Numbered from the stretch's first letter, positions 34,531 through 42,911 are shown. The stretch: DNA of 64,000 nucleotides from Trichocoleus sp. FACHB-40 (GCF_014695915.1 NZ_JACJPF010000050.1:30655-94654), one strand, 5' to 3'. Numbers and translations: made by a program. The notes: generated by a model from the letters alone, not told the origin.

Positions 34531-34881
34531 TTATTGGGCGGCTCTGTTGAACAAAAAGTTCAGCCCACTAGCGACCAAAGTCAACACAATTGAACCCACC
34601 AAAGCAGACAATAAATTTGTAATTACAAAACCAGGAGTAAGAAACGCTACCAGCCAAAGAGTAAGTGCGTTCACAACAAATAGAAATAGCCCCAGAGTTA
34701 CCAGAGTAAGGGGCAATGTCAAAACTACCAATAGAGGTTTGACAACTGCATTCGCTAACCCCAAAACAATCGCAGCAATAAGAGCATCAACAAAAGTTTT
34801 GACCGCAAAACCAGGGACAATATAAGTTGTAATCACCAGCGCGATCGCTGTAATCAGCCAAGTTACCAAAAAATATGGCAT
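34531..34881 (-). CDS. Phage-holin-family small membrane protein
   Basis: A 116-residue protein with four transmembrane helices (FLVTWLITAIALVITTYIVP, LIAAIVLGLANAVVKPLLVV, LTLVTLGLFLFVVNALTLWL and a C-terminal span). The KPLLVVLTLPLTLVTLGLF segment is typical of the family called four-TMS phage holin (COG1950). In cyanobacteria these are ordinary chromosomal genes; the phage link is only a family name, and the function is unknown. Its stop is 1 bp from the convergent cbiG-cobJ stop, so the two transcripts must overlap or share a terminator. Confidence 0.88.
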   Translation of the reverse strand: MPYFLVTWLITAIALVITTYIVPGFAVKTFVDALIAAIVLGLANAVVKPLLVVLTLPLTLVTLGLFLFVVNALTLWLVAFLTPGFVITNLLSALVGSIVLTLVASGLNFLFNRAAQ

Positions 34882-34940
34882 AAGCTTTGGTTGAAACTAA
34901 CTCTCAAAATTTTAACCCTTTCGCTCCAATCTGGAAACTG

Positions 34941-35115
34941 ATGTAGCAATCCTAATGTATTTATGAAATTCCCTCTTTCTGTTCCTCCGCATCTGGGCGC
35001 TTCGTTTCAAGTAGAGACACTTGCTCGCGTCTCTACATTTCAAATAGGAACAAAACCCAACAAGGGAAGGGATTTGATGGGTTTGGCTACATACAAATGA
35101 AATAGGACTGCTATA
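34941..35115. mobile_element. MITE-like element with GTAGAGACG core
   Basis: Left end ATGTAGCAATCCTAATGTAT and right end ATGAAATAGGACTGCTATAG are inverted, imperfect copies of the same terminal repeat found at 48270, 50858 and 53664. Inside, at 35011-35036, is a GTAGAGAC / GTCTCTAC palindrome. About 175 bp in total, without any ORF, lying between two divergent genes. Confidence 0.6.
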
Positions 35116-35174
35116 GGCGGGAAGTATAGCGATCGCCCTACCCTACAATTATTGTTAACACTCAGCACTTTTTT

Positions 35175-35666
35175 ATGAACTTTCGCCAACTATCAGCATT
35201 CTTACTGGCAATAATTCTCTTAATTTGGGCATTACCAGCACAAGCATCAGACTATCCGCCTCCCCTGTCGTTTAGCAATGCAGAACTCAAAGGAAGGGAT
35301 TTTTCCGGTCAAACCCTAGAAGTAGCTGAATTTTCCAACGCTAATATGGAACTAGCTAACTTTGAGGGTGCTGACTTGCGGGGAGCAATTTTTAGTGCCT
35401 CGGTGATGACGAATGTTAATTTACACGGGGCGGATTTAACTCATGCGATGGTAGATCAGGTAAAATTAATCGGATCTGATTTAAGCGATGCCGTTTTAGT
35501 GGAAAGTATTCTATTACGGACGATTTTTGATGATGTAAATATCACTGGCGCAGACTTTTCTGATGCGATTTTGAATAGAGCGCAAATAAAAGAACTCTGT
35601 GCCAAAGCATCTGGTGTAAATTCTAAAACAGGCGTTGCAACTCGCGATTCTTTGGGGTGTCGATGA
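35175..35666 (+). CDS. Exported pentapeptide-repeat protein
   Basis: A 163-residue protein with a signal peptide (LSAFLLAIILLIWALPAQAS, cleavage after QA-S near 25) and about 16 tandem A(D/N)LXX units (FSNAELKGRDFSGQTL, ANFEGADLRGAIFS, NLHGADLTHAMV, DLSDAVL, ADFSDAIL). These fold into a right-handed beta-helix. Two C-terminal cysteines (KELCAKA, SLGCR) may form a disulfide. It is expected in the thylakoid lumen or periplasm; several such lumenal proteins are known from cyanobacteria and chloroplasts, without clear function. Its TGA stop overlaps the purK start (ATGA), so they are coupled. Confidence 0.88.
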   Translation: MNFRQLSAFLLAIILLIWALPAQASDYPPPLSFSNAELKGRDFSGQTLEVAEFSNANMELANFEGADLRGAIFSASVMTNVNLHGADLTHAMVDQVKLIGSDLSDAVLVESILLRTIFDDVNITGADFSDAILNRAQIKELCAKASGVNSKTGVATRDSLGCR

Positions 35667-36838
35667 AACGGGTAGGTGTAATTGGCGGCGGACAATTAGC
35701 TTGGATGATGGCTGGTGCATCTGAGGCGTTGGGGGTGAAATTAGTAGTGCAAACTCCCCATTCGACAGATCCGGCTGTGGAAATTGCCGATTCTACGATT
35801 TTTGCCACAATTGATGATGCCGCCGCCACACTTGAGTTGGCGAATCGCTGCGATGTAATTACCTTTGAAAATGAGTTTATTAATCTGCCAGCCTTGAGGG
35901 AATTGGCACAGCAAGGTATCTCTTTTCGTCCTGGGTTGGAAGTATTAGCGCCCCTGTTAGATAAATACGATCAGCGTTGTTATTTAGAGGATATCGGCTT
36001 ACCAACTCCCAGTTTTATGACGCTTGAGGGAGAAGTTGGGAATGATGAATTAAATCTGACCAAATCATTCACTCAACCACTGAATCTTCCGCAGTTGGAT
36101 TTCCCTCTGGTTCTGAAAACCCGCCGCCACGGTTACGACGGTCAAGGAACTTTCATTATTAAAGATAGTGAAGCTTTGCAGTCAACTTGGCAAAAGCTCA
36201 AATATGCGCCAGTTTTGTTAGAAAAATTTGTCCCCTTTGAGCGAGAATTGGCTGTGATGGCGGCGCGTTCTGTGGATGGGGAAATTGTTGTTTATCCAGT
36301 TGTGGAAACTCAGCAGGAAGACCAAGTTTGTCGTCGCGTTTTGGTGCCAGCTGAGATTAGTGTAGCAGTAGAGGAAGAGGTAAACGCGATCGCGCATTCT
36401 CTCCTAAACAGTCTACAAGCCGTTGGCATCTTCGGCATTGAGCTATTCTTGACCAATGACGGGAAAGTGTTGGTAAATGAAATTGCCCCCCGCACTCACA
36501 ATTCTGGACACTTCACCCTGGATGCTTCTGTTACATCCCAGTTTGAGCAGCATCTAAGAGCGGTTTGCGGTTTACCATTGGGCAATCCCGCCCTCAAGAG
36601 CGCTGGTGCCGTCATGGTAAACTTACTCGGTTACGAGCATTCCCAGAATGATTATTTTGCCAAACGGCAACAACTAGCCGAGTTACCTGCTTCTTACGTC
36701 CACTGGTACGGCAAAACCGAGTCCCGCCCTGGTCGCAAGTTGGGTCATGTTACAGTTTTGCTAGATACAGCCAATAGAGCAGAAGCAGAAGCGATCGCGC
36801 AAACCATCGAGTCCATCTGGTATCCCCTACAGCACTGA
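35663..36838 (+). CDS. purK: 5-(carboxyamino)imidazole ribonucleotide synthase
   Basis: A 391-residue ATP-grasp enzyme of purine synthesis that carboxylates AIR with bicarbonate. The N-terminal motif is GVIGGGQLAWMMAGAS, the ATP-grasp core contains VLKTRRHGYDGQGTF and LLEKFVPFERELAVM, and the catalytic/metal region is LVNEIAPRTHNSGHFT. The start taken is ATG 35663, overlapping the upstream TGA; a GTG at 35657 is also in frame. The 6S RNA gene lies about 110 bp downstream, an association known in cyanobacteria. Confidence 0.95.
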   Translation: MKRVGVIGGGQLAWMMAGASEALGVKLVVQTPHSTDPAVEIADSTIFATIDDAAATLELANRCDVITFENEFINLPALRELAQQGISFRPGLEVLAPLLDKYDQRCYLEDIGLPTPSFMTLEGEVGNDELNLTKSFTQPLNLPQLDFPLVLKTRRHGYDGQGTFIIKDSEALQSTWQKLKYAPVLLEKFVPFERELAVMAARSVDGEIVVYPVVETQQEDQVCRRVLVPAEISVAVEEEVNAIAHSLLNSLQAVGIFGIELFLTNDGKVLVNEIAPRTHNSGHFTLDASVTSQFEQHLRAVCGLPLGNPALKSAGAVMVNLLGYEHSQNDYFAKRQQLAELPASYVHWYGKTESRPGRKLGHVTVLLDTANRAEAEAIAQTIESIWYPLQH

Positions 36839-36868
36839 ATCTAAAGCCGGAAACCCCCAGCCCAACTC

Positions 36869-36905
36869 GTTCTCAGGCTGTCCCTGAGAACCCGGTAAGC
36901 GAGGC
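36869..36905. repeat. Palindromic intergenic repeat after purK
   Basis: GTTCTCAGG-CTGTC-CCTGAGAAC (36869-36891) followed by GGTAAGCGAGGCTCTGCC. The same family as 1817-1863 and 8266-8315. It may act as the purK terminator region. Confidence 0.65.
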
Positions 36906-36940
36906 TCTGCCTGCCTTCTCCCATTTCCCCTTTCCCCTGC

Positions 36941-36946
36941 TACAAT
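36941..36946 (+). promoter_or_regulatory. Minus-10 box of the 6S RNA gene
   Basis: TACAAT 6 bases before the predicted 5' end at 36952. No good -35 hexamer is seen at the usual distance, in a pyrimidine-rich tract. Confidence 0.6.
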
Positions 36947-36951
36947 AAAAA

Positions 36952-37135
36952 AGTTCTACTGCGGCGTTGGTGACTGCCAATAACGTTTTTTGACTATGCT
37001 TTGTTCTTAAGGGAACCAAAGTGTTCTGGCAGCAGTAGACCGGGCAAGTACCCGGAAACTTTAAGCCAGAGCCACGGTACCCACCTGGTTTTCACCAGGT
37101 CATAAACTGAGGTAAGACGGCGTTGCGGTGAACTT
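36952..37135 (+). ncRNA. ssaA: 6S RNA
   Basis: About 184 bases, the standard 6S size. The ends pair: 5' AGTTC-(T)-ACTGCGGCG with 3' CGGCGTTGCGGTGAACT, using G-U pairs. This forms the closing stem, followed by a largely single-stranded middle and an internal hairpin CACCTGG-TTTTC-CCAGGT near the 3' side. 6S RNA mimics an open promoter, binds sigma70-type RNA polymerase holoenzyme and is released by making a short product RNA. Its position just after purK agrees with what is known for cyanobacterial ssaA. A TACAAT box precedes and a terminator follows at 37145. The assignment is by structure, size and synteny, not by alignment. Confidence 0.8.
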
Positions 37136-37144
37136 AAAAATTCA

Positions 37145-37176
37145 AATCCCCTTGTCTTCACGATAAGGGGATTTTT
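37145..37176 (+). terminator. Terminator of the 6S RNA transcript
   Basis: AATCCCCTTGTC and GATAAGGGGATT form a 12-bp stem (one G-U pair) with loop TTCAC, followed by TTTTT and G. Confidence 0.9.
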
Positions 37177-37330
37177 GTATAACTAGCTACAGAAATTGTG
37201 AGGGATTCCTCATAATTGTTAATACATAACTACAGAGATTTAACCTCTGGATCAACACATTTTAATATTTGTGTTGAGGAAAGATAAAGTAATTTAAAGC
37301 GCATCTAACTTGGGTTAGAGATAAAAGAGT

Positions 37331-38596
37331 TTGTTACAACTATTAAAGACTTCACAATTCCCAGCCGACGTAGTAACGCTGGACAACGGTTTAACCGTGA
37401 TTCATCAACATCTACCAGCCACCCCGGTAGTGGTGGTAGATGTTTGGGTTAAGGCAGGTGCGACGCGAGAACCCCAAGAGTGGTTGGGAATGGCGCACTT
37501 TCTGGAACACATGATTTTCAAAGGCACCGAAAGGCTACCGCCTGGTGTATTTGACCATGTAATAGAAAGTCGCGGCGGGATGACAAACGCAGCGACAAGC
37601 CACGACTATGCACATTTTTTCATTACCACAGCAGCGCAGTATTTAGAAGACACTCTGCCTGCATTAGCAGAAATTCTCTTAAACGCTGCCATCCCAGAGT
37701 TAGAATTTGAGCGGGAACGGGATGTAGTTTTAGAGGAAATCCGCCAGACATACGACAATCCCGATTTTCTAGGATTCCAAGCACTAACAGAAAGCATTTA
37801 CCAGCGTCACCCCTACGGACGCCCGGTTTTGGGAACGGAAGAAATACTGATGGAGCGATCGCCTGACGAGATGCGCTGCTTCCACCGTTCCCATTACCAA
37901 CCCGAAAACATGACCGTGGTAATTATCGGCGGAGTTGCCAAAGAACCAGCACTAGAACTGATAAATCGGTCATTCCAACACTTCTCTTCCCCGCTTGCTT
38001 GTCCCCTAAACCTAGCCGAAGCCGAACCTCCGATAATCGACATTCGCCGCCAGGAATTCTACTTACCCAGGCTAGAGCAGGCACGTCTAATGATGGCATG
38101 GACGGGGCCAGGTGTAGATCAGCTGCAAAGCGCTTGTGGTTTAGATTTGCTGGCCGTACTGTTGTCAGAAGGGCGGACTTCCCGCTTAGTAAGAAACTTG
38201 CGCGAAGAACAACAATTAGTGCAGCACATTAGTAGTGGTTTCTCCCTCCAGCAAGACTCAAGTTTGTTTACAATTAGTGCCTACTTAGAGCCAGAGAATT
38301 TAGATCGAGTCGAAGCACTCATCGGCGATGCGATCTCCGAATTGCAGAATACACCTGTTTCGGAGGCAGAACTTGCTCGGTGTAAGCGCCTGCTGTGTAA
38401 TGACTACGCCTTTTCTACAGAGACACCCAGCCAACTAGCAGGCTTATATGGTTACTACAACACCATCGCTGCGGCTGAACTAGCAGTCACCTACCCAGAG
38501 AAAATTCAGTCTTTTGAGAGTTGCCAGCTCCAGCAACTAGCGCAGCAATATCTCTCACCCTATCGATATGCAGTCACAAGCCTCAAAGCCTGTTAG
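37331..38596 (+). CDS. M16 family zinc peptidase (active subunit)
   Basis: A 421-residue pitrilysin-type metallopeptidase with the inverted zinc motif HFLEH at about residues 56-60 (MAHFLEHMIFKGTERL) and the distal glutamate in ERERDVVLEEIRQ. This is the catalytic half of a two-subunit M16B peptidase, related to mitochondrial processing peptidase and chloroplast-type proteases. The start is TTG 37331 because no ATG or GTG occurs before the conserved domain. It is followed 62 bp later by the non-catalytic partner; together they should form the closed chamber. Confidence 0.92.
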   Translation: MLQLLKTSQFPADVVTLDNGLTVIHQHLPATPVVVVDVWVKAGATREPQEWLGMAHFLEHMIFKGTERLPPGVFDHVIESRGGMTNAATSHDYAHFFITTAAQYLEDTLPALAEILLNAAIPELEFERERDVVLEEIRQTYDNPDFLGFQALTESIYQRHPYGRPVLGTEEILMERSPDEMRCFHRSHYQPENMTVVIIGGVAKEPALELINRSFQHFSSPLACPLNLAEAEPPIIDIRRQEFYLPRLEQARLMMAWTGPGVDQLQSACGLDLLAVLLSEGRTSRLVRNLREEQQLVQHISSGFSLQQDSSLFTISAYLEPENLDRVEALIGDAISELQNTPVSEAELARCKRLLCNDYAFSTETPSQLAGLYGYYNTIAAAELAVTYPEKIQSFESCQLQQLAQQYLSPYRYAVTSLKAC

Positions 38597-38635
38597 CGTG
38601 AATAGAGGTGGCAATTAGCATATTAGCCATACTTT

Positions 38636-38655
38636 AATTAGCAATCCTTCAATTA
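38636..38655. repeat. Exact 20-bp copy of sequence at 12500-12519
   Basis: AATTAGCAATCCTTCAATTA occurs here between the two M16 genes and again between cobQ and the ferredoxin gene, both times shortly before a start codon. Confidence 0.85.
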
Positions 38656-38658
38656 CCA

Positions 38659-39939
38659 ATGGCTCAAAGTGTGACGCGATCGCTTGTTCATCCAAATATT
38701 CACCGCACCGTTTTAGATAATGGCATCGTATTAATTACAGTAGAGAATCCAGCGGCTGATATCATTGCCGGACGCATTTTTGTGCGGGCTGGAGGGGCTT
38801 GGGAAGCACGAGAAGAGGCTGGAGTATCTCACCTCTTAGCAGCAGTAATTACCAAAGGGACTGAAAAACTGTCTTCCCTGGAAATTGCTGAGCGAGTGGA
38901 GTCAGTCGGATCTAGTTTAGGTACTGATGCGGCTGCGGATTATTTTTTACTCAGTCTCAAGACAGTTTCCGCAGACTTTCCCGATATGTTAAGTCTGGCG
39001 GGGCAAATTATGCGATCGCCTACTTTCCCTGAAGCGGAAGTGGAACTGGAGCGCCGTCTCGCCTTGCAAGATATTCGTTCCCAGCAGGAGCAGCCGTTTA
39101 CAATTGCTTTTGACCAGCTGCGACAGGCAATGTATCAGGATCATCCCTACGCCTTATCCAGTCTGGGAACAGAAGCCACCATGTCTGGGCTAAATCGCGC
39201 CCACCTCCAGCGCTACCATCAAACTTATTTCCGCCCCGATAACATCGTAATTAGTTTAGTCGGTCGCTTAACCCCAGAATATGCGGTAGATTTAGTTAAT
39301 CAAGTGTTTGGAGATTGGCAAGCTCCTGCAACACCCTTGCCTACCCTAACTCTACCCAAGATTACCCCCCAACCTCACTGGGCAAAAACCCCGCAAGATA
39401 CGCAGCAATCAATTGTAATGTTGGGACACATAGCCCCATCAGTGAAAGAAACCGACTATTCAGCCCTGAAATTGCTGAATACTTACCTGGGTAACGGTCT
39501 TTCCAGCCGATTGTTTGTAGAACTGCGGGAAAAGCGGGGATTGGCTTACGATGTGTCAGCTTTTTTTCCCACACGGTTAGAAACGTCGCAGTTTGTAGTA
39601 TATATGGGTACGGCACCGGAAAACACTGCGATCGCTTATGAAGGCTTGCGAACCGAAGTGGAACGACTTTGCACCACTCAACTGAGCGACACGGAACTGC
39701 AATCTGCCAAGAACAAACTGCTCGGTCAGTACGCTCTAGGCAAACAAACAAATTCCCAAATTGCCCAGGTTTTCGGCTGGTACGAAACTTTAGGATTGGG
39801 AATAGAGTTTGACACCCAGTTTCAGGAAAAAATCACCAGTGTCACCCCAGAAATGGCGCAAACAGCGGCTTCCCAATACTTCATCGAACCTTACGTATCG
39901 CTAGTTGGCCCATCTGAAAAGATAGCAATTCAACCTTAA
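38659..39939 (+). CDS. M16 family peptidase-like partner (zinc site lost)
   Basis: A 426-residue M16 paralogue. At the place of HXXEH it reads SHLLAAVITKG, so the second histidine and the glutamate are gone and it should not bind catalytic zinc. It keeps the family fold and the R/Y pair motif in the C-terminal domain (SSRLFVELREKRGLAYDVSA). In M16B systems such a partner completes the chamber and binds substrate. It directly follows the active subunit and is probably cotranscribed and assembled with it. Confidence 0.92.
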   Translation: MAQSVTRSLVHPNIHRTVLDNGIVLITVENPAADIIAGRIFVRAGGAWEAREEAGVSHLLAAVITKGTEKLSSLEIAERVESVGSSLGTDAAADYFLLSLKTVSADFPDMLSLAGQIMRSPTFPEAEVELERRLALQDIRSQQEQPFTIAFDQLRQAMYQDHPYALSSLGTEATMSGLNRAHLQRYHQTYFRPDNIVISLVGRLTPEYAVDLVNQVFGDWQAPATPLPTLTLPKITPQPHWAKTPQDTQQSIVMLGHIAPSVKETDYSALKLLNTYLGNGLSSRLFVELREKRGLAYDVSAFFPTRLETSQFVVYMGTAPENTAIAYEGLRTEVERLCTTQLSDTELQSAKNKLLGQYALGKQTNSQIAQVFGWYETLGLGIEFDTQFQEKITSVTPEMAQTAASQYFIEPYVSLVGPSEKIAIQP

Positions 39940-39969
39940 AAAGGAAAAAGTAAAGAGGAAAAAGTGACG

Positions 39970-40749
39970 ATGAAAAAATTATTTCTTTTGCCTTTTGCCT
40001 TTTTACTTTTGCCATTTGCCTTTAACAATTTGCCTTCTTTTGCCCAGCCAACTCCGACAGCAATCAACCGCCCAAATTTAAAAACTGGAAGCCAAGGTGG
40101 TGCAGTGAGTGAACTCCAGGCAGTTCTCAAACTCTTGGGTTACTATACTGGCGAAGTGAATGGCGTGTATGGAGATAGTACAGCGATCGCAGTCTCCCGG
40201 TTTCAGCAAGCAGCAGGATTAAAGCCTGATGGAGTTGTTGGTGCAGAAACCTGGAGACGCTTATTTCCTACCACCCCACCGTCAGCAACAGTAGCAGCAA
40301 CGACACCCGCCCCAACACCAGCACCCACATCAACCACAGGAGCCGCATCTTTTCCTGTCCCAACCACAACAACAGCCGCCGCCACTCCTACTCCAGCAGC
40401 AACTCCCCGTCCCGCAGTTAGAGTCCCCCAGCGTCAGACAACGCCTACCAGAACCACCAGAACCACCAGAACCCCCAACCGTCAGCCAACGCCCCGCCCC
40501 ACTCCACAAGCACGGGTAAGCCAGGCTACCAGATCGGCGACTGATCTTCCCATTCTCAGAGTGGGAATGCAAGGCCCTGCCGTCACCACATTGCAACAGC
40601 GATTGCGAACCCTTGGCTTTTACAGAAGAGCAGCCAACGGTGTCTTTGATGCTTCCACCCAAGCAGCCGTCATAGCCGCTCAACAGAGGTTTAAGCTAAC
40701 CGCCGACGGTGTTGTTGGCCCCGCCACCTGGAGCGCTCTATTGCGCTAG
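39970..40749 (+). CDS. Exported peptidoglycan-binding protein, two PGB domains
   Basis: A 259-residue cell-wall protein. The signal peptide (KKLFLLPFAFLLLPFAF, then cleavage near SFA-Q) is followed by a first PG_binding_1 domain (GGAVSELQAVLKLLGYYTGE ... VGAETWRRLF, about 40-98). A long Pro/Thr/Ala linker follows (about 100-190), then a second PG_binding_1 domain at the end (GPAVTTLQQRLRTLGFYRRA ... VVGPATWSALL). There is no catalytic domain. It should anchor to murein and may be a spacer or helper to a hydrolase. ATG 39970 is preferred to GTG 39964. The signal core is encoded by the dispersed TTTTGCCTTTT repeat. Confidence 0.9.
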   Translation: MKKLFLLPFAFLLLPFAFNNLPSFAQPTPTAINRPNLKTGSQGGAVSELQAVLKLLGYYTGEVNGVYGDSTAIAVSRFQQAAGLKPDGVVGAETWRRLFPTTPPSATVAATTPAPTPAPTSTTGAASFPVPTTTTAAATPTPAATPRPAVRVPQRQTTPTRTTRTTRTPNRQPTPRPTPQARVSQATRSATDLPILRVGMQGPAVTTLQQRLRTLGFYRRAANGVFDASTQAAVIAAQQRFKLTADGVVGPATWSALLR

Positions 40750-40991
40750 AGATCAGTCATTTAAAGGTTGTTAGAACCTGACAACCCCAAGGAACTACTG
40801 AGGAAGGTCAATCCTTGGGTGTAGTACATAATACCTTTCCAGATAGAGCTGTTTGGTAGTTTGCAGCGGATATCTTATTGCTTACAGGACAAAAAGCTAG
40901 GTTAAATAACTTCTTAGCTCAATGCGATCGCCTACAAATTTCAGGGTGTTCTCTGTGTCCTCAGCTAAATTACAAGTTCGCTCTTTTTCCC

Positions 40992-41369
40992 ATGTGCAAC
41001 TACCCTAAAACCGATACAAATCAGAAACCAGAATCGGTCAATCAGGGAAAAGCTAATTCTCATCGGTTTACCTCCCGAAATAGCAACCTTCAAAATCGAG
41101 CTTCTGAGCGTCGTTTTCAGGAACGGAGTTACTTAGCCGATAAAAATAGCAATGCCGTTATTAATGGGCTAATGAATCTTAGCCTTACGTCGATTATAAG
41201 TTTTCTTGTTGCCGCTCTCTTCTTTATAGCTCACAAAAATGAAGATTCTCTGCTTATAGTGCCTGCCCTCAACGATACTCCATCTCAAAGCAGTAACAAA
41301 GAGTCAAGCATCAAAAATCAAGTAAAGCAAGAGCGATGGAGTACATCAGATGTTGCTCACATCTACTGA
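40992..41369 (+). CDS. Single-span membrane protein, paralogue of next gene
   Basis: A 125-residue protein (ATG 40992; the frame is open to 40878 without good coding character). A polar N-terminus with GKANSHRFTSRNSNLQNRAS, then a transmembrane helix (LTSIISFLVAALFFIAHKN, about 75-95), then a short Ser/Asn-rich tail. The layout and several motifs (KANS-R, NNA-like stretch, LTS before the span) match the larger protein encoded 50 bp downstream, so the pair looks like an old tandem duplication. The N-terminus is probably cytoplasmic. Function unknown. Confidence 0.65.
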   Translation: MCNYPKTDTNQKPESVNQGKANSHRFTSRNSNLQNRASERRFQERSYLADKNSNAVINGLMNLSLTSIISFLVAALFFIAHKNEDSLLIVPALNDTPSQSSNKESSIKNQVKQERWSTSDVAHIY

Positions 41370-41420
41370 AAATACACAAGTTTTAAAAATTTATTCCATT
41401 CAGGAGTTTTAGTAGTAACC

Positions 41421-42404
41421 ATGTCTAACCTACAAAATCGGAATAACGACAACCGTGAAGTTAACTCGAACCCGAACAGTCAGGTTCACACCAATAAAAC
41501 AGTTCATACCAATAACACCGTAGATCCTGCCAAGGCGAACTCCTACCGGGATGGCTACGTACATGGTCGGGTTACTGAACACCACCGCCAAGATGAAGTA
41601 CAAGAAGTCCGCGATAATAACAATGCTGCTCGTGGCTTATTGCTAGGAATTGGTCTTACCTCTCTGCTGGGTCTAACCCTCGGTAGTCTCTTCCTCCTCA
41701 ACCAGCGAAATAATCAGGTAGAACAATACAATCCACCAGCTCAGCTTGTACCTGTACCTGTACCTACAGCTTCACCTGTGCCTTCAGTTTCACCGAACTC
41801 AACGGCACCCAATTCTAGTTCATCTGATGCTTCTCAAGAGTCAGGCGAAACTAACACCATAATCAGAGAAAGAGTTGTTGAAAAAGCGGTTCCAGTTCCG
41901 GTTCCTCAGCGACAAGCAGCACCCCCTGCTCAAAAAGCGCCAGATGTTAACGTTAACGTTTCTCCTGCCCCATCTAGCCAACAACCAGCTCGACCGAACA
42001 ACACGACAATTATTAACGAAGCTCCTGCTCAACCACAAAGCCAAAACCGAACAGGTACTTCTGGTACTTCTACCAACCGCAGCACCACTACCACACCAGG
42101 TCGCACTTCTACCAACGGCAGCACACCGGGTAGTAGCACCACCAACGGCACCACTACTACCACACCAGGTAGGAGCACCACCAACGGTACCACTACTACC
42201 ACACCAGGTAGCACCACTGGCGGGACAACTGGCACCACTACTACGACACCAGGTAGCACCACTGGCGGGACAACTGGCACCACACCAGGCGATACTACCA
42301 CTGATGGGACAACTGGCGGGACAACTGGCACCACGCCAGACGGCACTTCTACCACTGGCGGGACAACTGGCACTACATCAGGCGGCAGTTCTTCAGGTCA
42401 GTAA
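41421..42404 (+). CDS. Single-span membrane protein with Thr/Gly repeat tail
   Basis: A 327-residue protein. Residues 1-70 are polar, Asn-rich and hydrophilic (VHTNKTVHTNNTVD, KANSYRDGYVHGRV). Residues 72-93 are a transmembrane helix (GLLLGIGLTSLLGLTLGSLF), followed by a proline-rich spacer. The last ~125 residues are low-complexity Thr/Gly/Ser with the units TTTTPGSTTGGTTG, encoded by near-perfect tandem DNA repeats (about 42125-42370). It looks like a surface or wall-spanning stalk with possible O-glycosylation sites, by inference. The related smaller gene is directly upstream. No known family. Confidence 0.75.
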   Translation: MSNLQNRNNDNREVNSNPNSQVHTNKTVHTNNTVDPAKANSYRDGYVHGRVTEHHRQDEVQEVRDNNNAARGLLLGIGLTSLLGLTLGSLFLLNQRNNQVEQYNPPAQLVPVPVPTASPVPSVSPNSTAPNSSSSDASQESGETNTIIRERVVEKAVPVPVPQRQAAPPAQKAPDVNVNVSPAPSSQQPARPNNTTIINEAPAQPQSQNRTGTSGTSTNRSTTTTPGRTSTNGSTPGSSTTNGTTTTTPGRSTTNGTTTTTPGSTTGGTTGTTTTTPGSTTGGTTGTTPGDTTTDGTTGGTTGTTPDGTSTTGGTTGTTSGGSSSGQ

Positions 42405-42426
42405 GCGTTAAAAGGCACTTTCTTCT

Positions 42427-42457
42427 AATAAGGGCGGGTTTGAAACCCGCCCTTATT
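42427..42457. terminator. Perfect 15-bp hairpin after the repeat-protein gene
   Basis: AATAAGGGCGGGTTT and AAACCCGCCCTTATT flank a single G, 22 bp after the stop. It has no T-run on the right, so termination strength is uncertain; it is symmetrical for both strands. Confidence 0.6.
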
Positions 42458-42878
42458 CTTCAGTTTATAAACAAACATTTTCAAATCGTTACATCAGATA
42501 AAGGAGTATGAATTTTATTAAATATCGAGCTTTTATTCAAAATTAGGTGGTAACTTAAATATAGGCACAACGAAGTACGAAACTTCGATAACAAACTTCG
42601 GATTTGAGCCTGTGCCTCCCGCTCTTATCCCACGCAACGCCGAATCTGGTTGCTATCAATACAAATTAGCATCGCGTTCAAACTCATTCGCTTCTTTTTT
42701 GAGTTTTTGGACGTAGAGCTAAAATTACTGCCTGAATTGGTGGAAGAGACGCAAAGTTAGAAAAAGGTTCGTTGCGAATTCAGCCCACTCTAGTAAGTTA
42801 AATTAATCCTAGTTGTCATTAACTTTTCGTCAACTTTTTGTCTTTCGTTTGAGTATTCTGACCGTTCATTTCGTTGAT
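42458..42878. other. Unassigned 420 bp ending in an orphan terminator
   Basis: I see no ORF over 40 codons with coding character. A segment from about 42570 to 42760 is less AT-rich, with no palindrome. The intrinsic terminator at 42879-42911 (plus strand) has no annotated gene in front of it, so a small RNA may be transcribed here. Confidence 0.35.
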
Positions 42879-42911
42879 AAACCCGCCTCTCTTGTGGCGG
42901 GTTTAATTTTT
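42879..42911 (+). terminator. Intrinsic terminator without assigned gene
   Basis: AAACCCGCC and GGCGGGTTT (42879-42887, 42896-42904), loop TCTCTTGT, followed by AATTTTTT. Confidence 0.8.

Noticed and set aside
34531..34881. Prophage remnant suggested by the holin family name
   Set aside because: No other phage genes, integrase or attachment repeats are near; this holin-named family is chromosomal in many bacteria.
36952..37135. tmRNA or SRP RNA instead of 6S RNA
   Set aside because: Too short for tmRNA, with no tag frame; it lacks the SRP RNA core GGAAG-type tetraloop region; size, closing stem and purK linkage fit 6S RNA.
42029..42373. Val/Pro-rich frame on the minus strand
   Set aside because: Antisense reading of the tandem repeats; composition is entirely repeat-derived.
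41875..42411. Long frame rich in Leu/Pro/Ala overlapping the Thr/Gly protein
   Set aside because: It is a shifted reading of the same tandem repeats, which stay open in several frames; the Thr/Gly frame has a normal N-terminus and membrane span.
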